Below the pieces are notes generated by a model. The model made no database searches. It was not told where the DNA came from and saw only the letters and a list, made by a program, of their open reading frames with translations. The position numbers and the translations under genes were made by a program. 64,000 nucleotides of DNA from Trissonchulus latispiculum. Lineage: Eukaryota > Nematoda > Enoplea > Enoplida > Ironidae. Where the stretch lies: assembly GCA_030248195.1 (NCBI GenBank), contig JASAND010028291.1, positions 1 through 64,000 on the forward strand, given 5' to 3'. Shown piece after piece: positions 43,591 to 55,516 of this stretch (the stretch's first letter is position 1; the number at the start of each line of letters is the position of its first letter).

Positions 43591-45738
43591 TTACTGTTCC
43601 AAAAGTTTGACACAAGCCGGCGCCACGCATTCCGCCACATTTCCAGTGAATTTCAATTTCCCAGTTCTGTCATCAATTCTAAAGGTGACCAGGCTGTTGG
43701 AATCCTGGTTGGCTACCAGGAGAAGTCGACCACTTTTGGTGATGGCAAAGTTCCTTGGCGTTTTGCCGCGCGTCGACTCGTAGCCAAAACAGTGCAGAAG
43801 ACCGCTCTCAGGATCAACTCGAAACATGGCCAGAGTATCGTGGAAACGATTGGACACATAGAGATGTCGCCCGTCCGGGGTCATGTGGAGGTCGGCCACC
43901 CCACAGGGACCCTGATAGTCGGAGGGTAGAGTGGAGATCTGTTGAATCAGCTCCAGACAGCAGCCTGAGATCTGATAGACCAGAACGGTACAGGACAGTT
44001 CACAGGAGACGTACATCAGCCAGGGCTTCTGGGAATGAAAGATGATGTGTCGTGGACCGGAGCCTAAAAGCACGAAAAATAAGCATACAAAATTTAGCGG
44101 AAACAAATAGAAATCACTTGTGGCCGGCCACTAAATACTCAGTTCTGAAGTCTCAGCAGTGCAACTGAGATCATACAAGCAGTGCAATTTTTCCAAGATT
44201 TGGTTTAACGTTGAAATTAATCTGTACACAGATAGGATAAACTACGCGGCGAACTGTCTGGCCAGTTATACTCAAAGATTCGATGCCACAGTAACTCAGC
44301 ATGAGGACGAAATATTGACCGTAGATGAAAAACGTCATCCCTATTGCAATTTTTCTACTACTATAAAGGCACAAACCCATTGGTTACCTGGCGGAGTGGA
44401 TACCCACGACATTAGTGGAGTGTGGGCCGGGGATTTTAGTGGATAAATCTGCAACTGTTTCTCTCCAGCTTTGACATCCTTTCCTGTGGGCTGGACCAGC
44501 TGATATTTATAGATCCGATCAGCGCCGAGATCAGCCACCAGAACCAGATCAGAGCCCGGCTGGTGAACGATACAGTGGGGATGGGGATCTAATTGACGTG
44601 ATTGAACCACACCAGAGGAATAGGATAGCTCGTCCACGAAACGTGGAATCAGGGTGGGAACACTGCCCTTGTCAAATCGTAGACTAAAAAAGAATTAATA
44701 AAATCGATGAAATTTATTCTACAGATTCAGGCCAACTAAGTTCTGGAAAGTTCTTTGCAAAATTTGATTCTTATGCAGTAAGAATTCACAATTCAGTTAT
44801 AATTAAGATCTCTTAACAAAATTAATGAAGTATATAGCAAATTAACAAACTATCTTGTTAACTATAATATGGCTACATATGGACTCTTGTATATAGTTTT
44901 AGAGGGTTCTAAGGAAACGCGCTATGTCGCATTTCTGGCGGATACCCCAGAATATAAAAGCATTTCATCACGTATCACAACTATTTAATGCTACCTGTCC
45001 GAAGACCGTAAACCGCAAAAAACTATGACCATAGATAGAAAACGGCTTTTTAGAGAAAGCTAGCGTGTTGGCTAATTAACATTAAACCCCTGTCAAAAAC
45101 AATACTCAAGTTCAGTTATTTATTAATTGCTTAGTTAAACACACCGTTTACTTTATTGCTCCGATTGTGAAAGGTTGAAATTGTGACTGAAGATGTGAGG
45201 ATCGAACCCAACATCCGTTGACACTCGAGAAGTCCCCCAGTCCCCAATTAGCTACTTCCGAACAGATAGCCTATAGTTCACTAGTCATTAGATCGATACA
45301 ACATTTCAGAATTCATCAGAAAAGCTGATATACCGTTAACACAACCGTCAAGACTGACCTCACAGAATGCACAAGCCCACCAAGATAGTCCGCCACCAGG
45401 AGGGTTTTCTTGTCATCGGTGGCACTGACATAGCAAGAGTACCAGCTTGTGGGGGTCCGAGTGCAGCGAACGCCCCCACTGCTCTCCTTCTGCCACTTTC
45501 CGCCCTTATCCAGAGGCAGGACATGAAGAGAGCCTTGTTCTTCCTCCGTTACGGCGCACAGTAACTGATTATCCACAACGGTGAGGAAGCTCGGATTAAC
45601 GCCAATCGAGTCCTCCTGAAGTAGACTCAACTTTCCAGTAGACTCGTCCAGGCTGAAGGCGTAGAGACCCTTCCCGCTGCCGCCCAAGGCGTGCGGTTCC
45701 GGTCGAGAATAGCAACCCACATAAGCCACAGTACTCAT
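43591..45738 (-). CDS. Seven-bladed beta-propeller lactonase (6-phosphogluconolactonase-like)
   Basis: Minus-strand exons 45738-45359, 44683-44388 and 44063-43591 join in phase to 382 residues, a normal length. The N-terminus reads STVAYVGCYSRPEPHALGGS and GKGLYAFSLDESTGKLS, the first-blade pattern 'VGtYt...G..G-i.-f.ld..tG.L'. Later blades show GSDLVLVADLGADRIYKYQL, GSGPRHIIFHSQKPWLMYV, MTPDGRHLYVSNRFHDTLAM and SGRLLLVANQDSNSLVTFRI, the repeating 'G-P-R-H' and 'yv-x-N...-s-v' elements of PF10282 lactonases. Bacterial Pgl/YbhE hydrolyses 6-phosphogluconolactone. An upstream in-frame Met and hydrophobic run (YTGLACISLFFLIS) exist, but an intron acceptor (TTTCAG) falls between them and the chosen ATG, so I start at MSTVAYVG. 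Confidence 0.85.
45190..45265 (-). repeat. tRNA-derived SINE-like sequence
   Basis: Read on the minus strand: GAAGTAGCTAATTGG (A-box-like), then about 40 bp later GGTTCGATCC, an exact B box. Overall spacing is tRNA-like but the acceptor stem does not close. It lies in the first lactonase intron. The rest of that intron (44684-45358) shows nothing else. Confidence 0.6.
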
Positions 45739-46951
45739 GCCTTTGGGAATGTACAACAAAACTGAAATTAGAAAGAACAGGCTTATACAAGCAAGTCCGG
45801 TATACAAGACTAGGTATGCAATATGTTGCTGACAAATAATAGCATTTTATCAACTTGTTTACACAATAGCAGTGCAGCACACAATGGAATCTGGGAGCGT
45901 AAAGTGTAAACGCTTGAGATGATGGTGGTATTTATCATTGTGCAGCATGATAATAAGCGCTTTTAGATATATTATGTCGCAGTAAAGCAGTATATACGTG
46001 CATTTAGGGATGTACTACATTCCTAGAAAATATAAGAAAATATCCCTAGAAAAAGTGATGTACATCACTAGTCAAATTGTAAATTGGAGGTTAAAGGGCG
46101 CAAATGTGCAACTTAACTGACAAATTTCAGTCAATGTATGTATGTAATACAGTTAGTAATTAGTATGCAATACTAATACATCACTGAATGCTGAATGCTT
46201 GTCAGGGATGTAGTACATCACTAAAATGCTTTCAGTGGACACAGATGGAGCCTGAGATTTCTGTTCCCAAAATCTGGTTTTTCGGGGAACGTGAACTGAA
46301 CTGGAAATACATAACAAATTTAACGAAAGACCTCGAGGTTATGAAAGCTCACAAACAAAACTTGTATCAGAAAGCCGAGGCAAATTTTATCTCATTAGAG
46401 CTCTCAGCCGGATCTTTTGTTTAACAAAATTCGCGCATATGTAGGTATAGCATGTATATATAACTATAACGTTAGCTACCACATACCTAGACCTGAGTAA
46501 TATATACCTACTACACTATGTGGTCTAAACCTACAAGTTAGCTGCTCTAATTTCAGCAAATGCGTTCTCTATTCAACAAAAGCCCAAAGAAATCTGTCAA
46601 CACATGCGTCATATTACCATTATCATCACCTGATAACCAGTTTAAAAGAATCACTCAACCAAACTCAACTGCTGAAAAACCCTTATTGTTCAGTTCGTCG
46701 AAATCAAAATTAAATTCAATGATTTAGAACGTTACTTATCTACGTACATCGACATCGAACATCGACAACATTATTAATATTGCAAACATTTTTTACACAA
46801 GTATTACGTACTTATACTGATTAGGAGACTCCGTAAGTATAGGTAGGTGTGAAAAAAAGTTAAAATGGAATCTGAGAGCCTCCAGTACGTTGGTGCCAAG
46901 AATCTACTAATTCACCTGGTAACACTCAGCAACTAGTACTTCTATTATACC
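45739..46951. promoter_or_regulatory. Divergent upstream region of lactonase (-) and second channel (+)
   Basis: About 1.2 kb separates the two predicted start codons and must hold both promoters and 5' UTRs. A short repeat, AGGGATGTACTACATTCCTAG (46008) and AGGGATGTAGTACATCACTA (46203), is present. No TATA box can be assigned. The open frame 46188-46424 has no recognised features. Confidence 0.4.
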
Positions 46952-49252
46952 ATGGGTAAGTAGGGATTCTTTCTACTTTCTATAGACAGCTGTGGCTGTC
47001 TAGAGTCACTACATTGAATGGTTTAGTCGGAGCGTACTACTAACTGGGATGCTTTCTTTGGTAGGTTTATCGCGCTCACGTTGGCATATAAAACTCTAGA
47101 CAAACTATTAGATGCTAAAAATAGTGAACAATTTATACATAAATAACGATAACAAACACAAAATGATAAAATAATTTAATTAAATAAATTAATAAAATAA
47201 ATTAAGTAAACTAATTAAACTAATTTTAACATTTCCATAAGCAATAACATTTTGTTAACCTTCAAAAGACATATTTTAAGACTACTCTGTGGAGTTGAAT
47301 TCTCGAGCGTTAACAAGAAAACTTAAAACAAATGACCTTGCAAATGGGTACCGCATTGAGTAACTGATTCGGAACGGGTTCCTCGACGGCTACTACGTGG
47401 AGAGATGGACGTGGTCGGAAAAAATAGAGTTATTAGTAAGAGAGAGAACTACCCATGTCATATTATCATTGGCATTAAGACTTAAAAGATTACTTCACAA
47501 ATATGAGGCAATACGTTGTTTTCTGAATTAGTTCTTATTGACATGATTATATAATTTCTATTTTCAGCAGACACGGTGACAAACCAGTCAGCAGTCAGAA
47601 AATTAGCCGTTGCAGGACTGAAAGCTGCAGCCGCTACCGAAGGCGACTCAGGAATTTCGGAATCCAGTAAAAGCCTAAAACTGTTACCGGAATCTCAACT
47701 GCACCAATCCAAGAAAATGGCACTACAGCAAATAAACTTTCGTGTAAACTGCATTACACTAATTGTAGCCCTGGTCCTACTAGGTGTTGTATTGTACCAA
47801 ATCGTGGATCTTACAGCTATCTATTTACGCCGAGCTGTTCTCACAACTACCCACACAGAACCTACCAACTACTCAGACTTTAACAGTATTCTGGTCTGTA
47901 ATCAGCCTTTTGACTTCAACGGGGTGAATAAGGGCTATTTGGTCAGCTTTGAAAATGCCGCCTCCCCTTCCTGGGCTCGACTACTGGGCCAGGGTTTCAA
48001 CCACCTACTTCAAGGCTACACGCTGGGTTACTTCCTGCGCGGAGTACCAGCCCAGAAGGAGCAAATGTATCAAGACAGTGATGGATGGAATACACAGGAA
48101 TTGTACAGTAAGCCGGAACAGTACGCACTGAAATTGGAAGATTTCAGACTACAAAATGCCTATACCGATATACAACAAATTGTAGACTATTGGCTAGGAA
48201 TGTATGTTGTAAAGTACCCCGAGACCTATTCCATAATTAGACTTCAAGCAAACTTTGACGTGCATGACCCTAAAGAAGGAATATATCTGTGCGGAAAGAT
48301 CCCCGAATACGCCGTTCAAAAGACGCAATATGCTTCCAGAAATGTTTTCAGAGATCAGAATAGTGGTAGTAACAAAAGTTACCATTATTTCACTAAGGTT
48401 CAGCATGCAGGAAACAAGGAATTTCGACTCTATGCTGCCTACTATCCTAACAAATATCCAAATCTGGTAACATTCTTTCATGTACCCAAGCCCTATAAAT
48501 TGCCTATGAGAAGTTTTATACCACAATTGTATAACTCAGAAAATTTGCCATCGTCACGTCAGCTCTTCTACAAAATTTCTATTAAATTGCAAAAGTTTAT
48601 CAGAAAGAACAGAAAATCACGGAAATGCATCGAAGTGTCGGAAGAGTTCCGAATTCCGGAAGGATACGGAATACAGGAATGCGAACTCGACTGCGACGAA
48701 TATGTAAGTCGAAAACTGGCCAACTGTACTCAGATGAAGATTCGAGGCGACTATACGCCAGAGAATATCAACTACGAATCCTGCAACGCCTGGAAACACT
48801 TCCAGTTCAACAGCGACACCATCGACCGGTGGGCTGTTGAATGGGAAGCCTGCGTTCAGCGAGAACAGTGTCAGAATCGACGGTACTGCATCGAGTGGTC
48901 CATCAATTCTGACATTGTCTACGATGACGTCACTGCCGGAGGAGAAATCCCACGGACGTACGAAGGACGACTTATCCAACGAATAGGACTTTGGATAGCC
49001 CCGGAAGTGACCGTCATTACAGAGGAATTCCGACTCACCTTCAATATGACCTTTGGCATGATTGGAGGAGTGGTTGCAATCTGGCTGGGTTGGTCCCTAC
49101 TCGGCTGCATTCACCGACTGATCACTAAACTGTCCGAATTCAGGGAAGATACCACCGTCACTCCCGTTGAACCTGTCAAAGAATCGTCAGCTCACCACAG
49201 CGAAACGGCCGAAGCTGAAGCCGAGTTACAGTCAATTCACTCACAGGCTTAA
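46952..49252 (+). CDS. Divergent DEG/ENaC channel, predicted 4-nt first coding exon
   Basis: Exon 1 is ATGG (46952-46955) followed by GTAAGT. Exon 2 starts after TTTTCAG at 47568 (or CAG at 47571) and stays in frame either way, giving M(A)DTVTNQSAVRK. The stop is at 49250-49252; about 560 residues. TM1 is INFRVNCITLIVALVLLGVV and LYQIVDL. TYSDFN-like spacing leads to ILVCNQPFDFNG, the 'vtiCN-x-x-F' position. A cysteine-rich palm contains IQECELDCDEYVSRKLANCT and WEACVQREQCQNRRYC. Before TM2 comes VITEEFRLTFNMTFG, then MIGGVVAIWLGWSLLGCI. The selectivity-filter position G-x-S reads G-W-S. The HG gating motif and the YGNCYTFN motif are not visible. The whole channel body is one uninterrupted exon, unlike the many-exon channel at 1.8-27 kb. 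Confidence 0.8.
46956..47567. other. Predicted first intron of the second channel gene
   Basis: Begins GTAAGTAGGG, ends TTCTATTTTCAG. AT-rich with AATTAAATAAATTAA-type repeats (47180-47230). Nothing else supported. Confidence 0.5.
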
Positions 49253-49490
49253 AGCTAAAGCTTACAGATCACAGATTCATTGATTCGCGCTGTGTTTGTC
49301 TTATATGACTTATATAACTATATTGAACTTATATAACTGCCTGCTCTTCGCAAGAGCATATCAGATATCAGTGTACCATAACTAACCAGTTTGGTTTAAT
49401 GCTTCGGTAGTATTCAAAAATATAATGGCATCATGGCACTTTATAGAAAACGTGAAAACTCCTAAAACTCCTGTTATCCGGTTACTCTAA

Positions 49491-49496
49491 AATAAA
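49491..49496 (+). promoter_or_regulatory. Polyadenylation signal AATAAA, second channel gene
   Basis: First canonical AATAAA, about 240 bp after the stop codon. Confidence 0.5.
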
Positions 49497-49894
49497 AGCA
49501 CTCTAAAATTGCCGAAACATGAAAGAACCTTAGTTTTGTCTATATACGGTGAATCTAAATATTTATTTTTTGCACTTTTGTACATGTTCAATGTGTTGTG
49601 ATTAAATAATCTTAATAATATAATTAAGTAGGTGGATATGCGTATACGCGGAGTCGCGGAATATTTACATACGTATTGCTAAATACTTATTTATAAGTAT
49701 TTATTGAGGATCAATAGAAATTTATCCACCCCACCACTTTTGGGATCACCTGTCAATTGGGAGACACTTGTACAAAATATTCACAGACGTGTTTGTGCAT
49801 TTGAAAGCAAGTTGTTGTTAGTTGTTCACCTAAAATTCAGAATTTTAAAAATTGAAAAACTAACATTTTTTCTAATGTAAGCTGGACTCACACC

Positions 49895-50796
49895 GGGGTG
49901 TTTTCGGATAGTCTAATTTCGGATAGTCTAACTTCGGATAGTCTAAAGAAATTTTCGGATAGTCTAACAAGGTCAAACTAAATTGCACTCTGAAATTTTG
50001 TGTTAATTGCTTTTCGGATAGTCTAATTTCGGATAGTCTAACTTCGGATAGTCTAAAGAAATTTTCGGATAGTCTAACAAGGTCAAACTAAATTGCACTC
50101 TGAAATTTTGTGTTAATTGCTTTTCGGATAGTCTAATTTCGGATAGTCTAACTTCGGACAGTCTAAAGAATTTTCCGAATAGCTAAAAGATAAGCAAAGA
50201 AAATTAATCTTAGAATTAGAGATGTAAGTTTTTTAGACGTCCGCCAGGATTTTTTATTCGATTATTCTATTCCGTTTTGGCTGCACCGTACTCCGTTATT
50301 TTTGTGGGATTTTTACAACGGGAAAATCCGCAAGAATAATTTTGTAGAAGCCTGGCACAACCGTTTTAATAGTCACACGGGGGCACCCTCATCTCAGCAT
50401 TTACAAGTTCATGTTCATGCTTTTCTTGAAGCACGAATTTGATCAGATCAAAATAAAAATTTGTGGGAGACAGAACGGCCTAATATCCTTGTATATATAG
50501 CTTATTTTTACAATTTTAGATTCTGCTTGTGTAACGTTAAATAAATATTGTTGTAACTGTTGTCAAACTTAAAACACTTACATCTCTAAGGTAAATTTTC
50601 TTTGCTTATCTTTTAGACAATCCGAAAATTTCTTTAGACTGTCCGAAGTTAGACTATCCGAAATTAGACTATCCGAAAATCAATTAACAGAAAATTTCAG
50701 AGTGCAATTTAGTTTGACCTTGTTAGACTATCCGAAAATTTCTTTAGACTATCCGAAGCTAGACTATCCGAAATTAGACCATCCGACAGAGCACCC
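49895..50796. mobile_element. Foldback element built from GGATAGTCTAA repeats
   Basis: The left arm is GGATAGTCTAA words within a repeat of about 110 bp (CAAGGTCAAACTAAATTGCA recurs at about 49969 and 50079). The right arm (50600-50790) holds inverse words TTAGACTATCCG and TGCAATTTAGTTTGACCTTG. TCACACC occurs directly outside both ends (49888-49894 and 50797-50803); it could be counted as 8 bp with the preceding C. Confidence 0.75.
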
Positions 50797-51116
50797 TCAC
50801 ACCGTCTTAACAACTTAACCTGAAAGCTTTTAGTGAGCTAGCACCAGACGGCTTCTGTAAATTTTGTGGGGAGGAAGTAGTAGGAACTGACTTAATGACT
50901 CTGTTTACACTTGATTAGTCTTCAAGTGGTACCCAACTGGGCAGGTTGAACACCGACTGTAGAACGAAAAAGAGAGAGGTCACTTCTTAATGACCTTTGC
51001 ATTTCTCTCCCCATAAATTTTACATCTTTATGCAGCTTGCAGCTAATTTTACAGCTTTAATCAAGCAGGATGTTAACTGATTTCGGTGGTATTAGTATTG
51101 CTGATGTCATGGAATT

Positions 51117-51715
51117 GGGTCTTGTCTCGTTTACCCCCCCCCAGTACTCAAAATCCTTAAAACTTGGCCAAATGAGCTAAAATTTGGTGTGGGTATGTTT
51201 TCGACCACGCTGAGTTCAAATATCGCAAAATTTTTCGATTTCGCGAAATTCGAAATTTTTTGGATTTCTAAGGGGGGACCAAGGGAAACCGAAAAATTTT
51301 TGTCTTCGATTTTGCTGAAAAGATGTATATAGGGGTTTTTAGGGTCGTAGAACTCGAATCTGAAGTCCGTTTTTCGATTCAGCTTTCCGTTCGCTCAGTA
51401 TAAGCTTACATCTTAAGCTTAAAGCTTTAGCTTATACTGAGCGAACGGAAAGCTGAATCGAAAAACGGACTTCAGATTCGTGTTCTACGACCCTGAAAAC
51501 CCTTTGTACATCTTTTCAGCAAAATCGAAGACGAAAAATTTTTCGGTTTCCCTTGGTCCCCCCTTAGAAATCGAAAAATTTCGAAATTCGCGAAATCGAA
51601 AAATTTTGCGATATTTGAACTCAGCGTGGTCGAAAACATACCCACACCAAATTTTAGCTCATTTGGTCAAGTTTTAAGGATTTTGAGTACTGGGGGGGTA
51701 AACGAGACAAGACCC
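51117..51715. mobile_element. 599-bp near-perfect palindromic element with 8-bp target duplication
   Basis: GGGTCTTGTCTCGTTTACCC at the left and its inverse at the right. The arms meet near 51417 at AAGCTTAAAGCTT. ATGGAATT flanks both ends (51109-51116 and 51716-51723). The arms differ by only a few bases, so insertion or arm conversion is recent. There is no transposase. Confidence 0.85.
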
Positions 51716-51865
51716 ATGGAATTAATGCCAATGTTTCTTGTCAGTGTAACAATACTTTTGAAATATAAATTTTAAAAAAATTTAAAGTGTTGTTAGTATT
51801 AATAATTATGTTGCTTTGGTCGTTTTAAAAGCAGTTAAAGTTGATGAAACGGATGAAACGTAACA

Positions 51866-52160
51866 GAGCTTACATCTTAAGCTTACAGCTTTAGCTTATA
51901 CTGAGCTAACGAACAGCTGAATCGAAAAACGGATTTCAGATTCGTGTTCTGCGACCTCGAAAACCCCTGAATATAACATTTCAGCAAAATCGAAGACAAA
52001 AATTTTTCGGTTCCCCTTGGTTCCCCCTTACGAATCGAAAAAAATCGAATTTCTCGAAATCTAAAAATTTTGCGATATTTGAACTCAGCGTGGTCGAAAA
52101 CACGCCCATACCAAATTTCAGTTCGTTTGATCAAGTTTTGCGGAATCTGGGCCTATAGGG
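51866..52160. mobile_element. Half-copy of the palindromic element
   Basis: From ACATCTTAAGCTTACAGCTT the sequence follows the right arm of the 51117 element with about 10 % differences and stops without a second arm. It is a truncated or half-deleted relative. Confidence 0.7.
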
Positions 52161-52824
52161 TGGGTTATCCTGAAAAGATCCGATGAAACTTAGGCAAAAG
52201 CTCATGATTAGTTTGATTACCTGATCAGCTTTCAACATGAAAACTAATTTCTAACCTGAATTCCATAAAAGCAGCTGTAGATTATACCATTTTTTAGCTT
52301 AAACTCCTAACAACTACTATATTAAAGATGTAAAATTTATGGGGAGAGAAATGCAAAGGTCATTAAGAAGTGACCTCTCTCCTTTTCGTTCTGCAGTCGG
52401 TGTTCAACCTGCCCAGTTGGGTGCCACTTGAAGACTAATCAAGTGTAAACAGAATCACTAAGTCAGTTCCTCCCCACAAAATTTACAGAAGCCAAATTCT
52501 GAATTGATAAATGAATTTCGAATTCGTATTCAGCCCCTGAAAACCCTTGTAACCAACATTTGAGCAAAATTCATGACAAATATTTTTGGGTTCATATTGT
52601 ATATAATGTCCTTCCCTAAAATCTCTATTTCATTTTCTATATTTTTAAATTTTTTTAACAGATTGATTAGAAGTGTATACAAACGTGTTCCCACACCAGC
52701 ATTTAAGACAACAAATAATAACTAACACATCAAAAACAAGTAAAGTATCATGAATGGGTTGCCGCTGTCTGTTTCCTCTTATAAACGAGATAAGTCGATT
52801 ATCCTACGATATTACTCCTTGTCC

Positions 52825-53200
52825 CTATGACAACTTTTTATCTACGTAACGAGAGCTTTCGAGTGATACCCATATTGTGGGTTTTCCAAAATTTTTTATT
52901 TTGACACATTTTGGCCGGTTTTGGCTATTTTTGACCCCTTTGAGGCCCCGTAACTCATTTTTTGTAAATTATGGTGCTTTGGCCCTATTACAACTTTTTA
53001 TCCACTCCATGAGAGCTTTCGAATGATACCGATATGAGCCCGATCCGAGAAGTTTCAATTTTGAGCCATTTTGGCCGGTTTTGGCCATTTTTGACCATTT
53101 TCGGCCTCATAACTCAAAATGGGTGCATTTTCAGGCCTTGACCCTATTACAACTTTTTCATTACTCGTCGAGAGCTTTCGAATGATACCAAAATTAGCTC
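52825..53200. repeat. Three tandem units of about 155 bp
   Basis: CAACTTTTTATC-x(n)-GAGAGCTTTCGAATGATACC recurs near 52831, 52990 and 53146, each followed by CATTTTGGCCGGTTTTGG-like sequence. A GC-rich stretch with CTCCGGGAGC words follows at 53235-53300. Confidence 0.7.
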
Positions 53201-53299
53201 ATTTGGACAACTTTTTTATTTTACTCATTTTTACTCACGGGGGTGCTCCGGGAGCACCTCTGCTCCGCCGGGGCTCCCCGCGCTTCCGGGAGCAGTTCA

Positions 53300-54800
53300 A
53301 GTCAAGACCTTCAAAATGAGGTATCAACCACCTCTCTACCCCTTTCCAATCTCGAGATAGAGGGGAGGGACAAGAATCCGGAGAAGAAATAATAATAAAT
53401 AACGGACATACCCAAGTTAAAGGGTTGCCTTTTTGTTGAAAAAGCGGCAACCCAATTAGGAAAGCTACGAAAATGGATGTAGATTAACGCAACCTTATGG
53501 TGTTAACAGTTTTGCGAGAAATTGCAAGGAGTAAAGTAAATATTATATTTTAAAATATAAAAGTTGTACTTCTTATCACAATGATGACAAAAATTATCGC
53601 TTCCTACCTAGATAAAATCCTGTTAATTTATTAATGTGAGAACCATGGTAATACTCTTCCTCCTACAATTACTTTTCCTCTTAAAACTTGATATAATAAC
53701 TATACTGTAATAAAACAGGCTTCCAGCACAACACACAAGCTGCAAAATTTGATGAAAACCGGACCCAATTACCGCTTCATATTCAGATATACTATTACTA
53801 CTTTTTACAATGCATTCACATTGGAGATTGCAAAGCTTTCACCGTAAATGTTGTCTACGTTCAAACAACACACTCACACTCACTCACACGCACACACACA
53901 CCACAAAAGTAGAGTGAGAACGAACCTTAACTCCAGTCTAATAAACTTGAAAAAGTATGGACGGACAGTTGCTGAACAATGAAGCTGTTGGACCATACTG
54001 AAAGAAGAGCCTTAGAAAAACATCGACCACTCCAGAGATGAAACCGGGTCACCCGATCTGTTCGAGGCCCTTTTCAGACCGGGCCGCTTTTGCCCCGGTC
54101 TGGATCCGGAGTTTTTAGTTTTGGAAAATGTTTGCTGTTAAAGCACACTTATTTAGAATTTTTATCAAATTTTGACCACCTGATCTGACAGCTTTCATTA
54201 TCCTTGCATTACGAATACCATATTCATTCATCCAGTTTTCCAAAATGCTCGACGCGGTAGTGTAGTGTTCTCACAGTTTGTCAAATACGGAAAAGGAACC
54301 TGAGGAAGAAGCTATTTTGCTTGAATTTTAATTAGAGAAACGAAAATAAGTTGTCGAACCGATGCCCGTCACTCCTTATACTGCAAAATATTTCATAGCA
54401 CATCCAAATACATGTTTAGGATATTCTTCAGCGGTCTCGCTGCACTAGGAAAAATGGGTAAACATAGTCAAGCCTCATATAAAAGCAACAAAACACTAAC
54501 ACCTTATACATTTGCGTTATTCCGAAGTCACTGCTGAAAATTCAAGAATACCGGGTCAGCAAATAGTGAGTCAGTTTAAACTTAAGTAGTTCAGTAAAAG
54601 TTAATGCTTAGTAATACACGACTGTATAATGAAAAAGGCATGATTCTAAGCATACTCTCTTGTAGAATAAAGTCTCTATACTCGTATGTTATGACCCACC
54701 GCAAATCGCACTTGTTCATCCAATTAGGCGGCAGGCAGTGTCGTTATCAATAAAATCTAGGGTAAGCCGCAAGCGCACCAGATAATTTAAACGTCCTTTA
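53300..54800. other. Intergenic sequence, no gene
   Basis: Contains a short CA-rich run at 53870-53905 and a GC-rich GACCGGGCCG...CCCCGGTCTGG patch at 54045-54115 resembling the inner blocks of the hAT-like elements, without recognisable ends. Confidence 0.4.
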
Positions 54801-54801
54801 A

Positions 54802-55516
54802 GGCCGGTTCACACGATCAAATTCTCGTCAAATAAATTTGATCAAATTTGACCCAATTTGATGGTTTGAACGGGCTTCAAATTCCATCAAATTCCGTCAA
54901 ATTTGCCATCAAATTGCTGTCAAACTATCAAACTGGTTTGGTCAGTGCGCAAAAACCATCAAATATTTGACGGCTTGTCCAATGACATTTTACCACGTAT
55001 ATCACGTGACCGTAAACCAATTTGAAGCATAGCCTTTTGCTTTCTTCACGCATGTAGTTTCTCTGCTGTCTTTCATGTGCAGGACTGTAATAACATACAG
55101 TTTCGTTAAATATACTTTGAATTTGATTTAAATGAATAAATAATTTAAAATTTTGCCAGATGTTCGAAAAAATTGATGAAATATTTTATATTTAAAAGTC
55201 GCGAATGAAAAGTTGAATTAAATTGAACCAATCTTTGACATAAGGGCGTTTAGGTTTAGGTTCAGAATCCCATTGAGATAAGAAAAACGTTAGATCTAGG
55301 TTCAGAATCCCATTGAGATAAGAAAAACGTTAGTTTGCGCTTTTGACTGACCATTTTCTACGCACGCAAATTCAAACTGGCGCCCAATTTGATCAAAATT
55401 TGGTCAAATTATTTGATGCAATTTTGACAATGTAAACAAGCAATTTGATCAAATATTTTGCTGTCAAAAAATTTGATCAAATTTATTTGACGAGAATTTG
55501 ATCGTGTGAACCGGCC
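54802..55516. mobile_element. Foldback element with ATTTGATCAAAT-rich arms
   Basis: GGCCGGTTCACACGATCAAA is mirrored by TTTGATCGTGTGAACCGGCC. The arms are dominated by CAAATTTGATC words. A 42-bp tandem duplication (AGGTTCAGAATCCCATTGAG and the rest) sits at about 55257-55332. No clear target duplication. Confidence 0.75.

Larger units (their letters stand above)
50848..52496. mobile_element. Outer inverted-repeat element interrupted by the 599-bp palindrome
   Basis: TCTGTAAATTTTGTGGGGAG and CAACTGGGCAGGTTGAACAC (50850-51040) are mirrored at 52325-52495 (GTTCAACCTGCCCAGTTGG, CTCCCCACAAAATTTACAGA). Between the arms lie the 51117-51715 element and a half-copy of it at 51866-52160. Confidence 0.7.
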
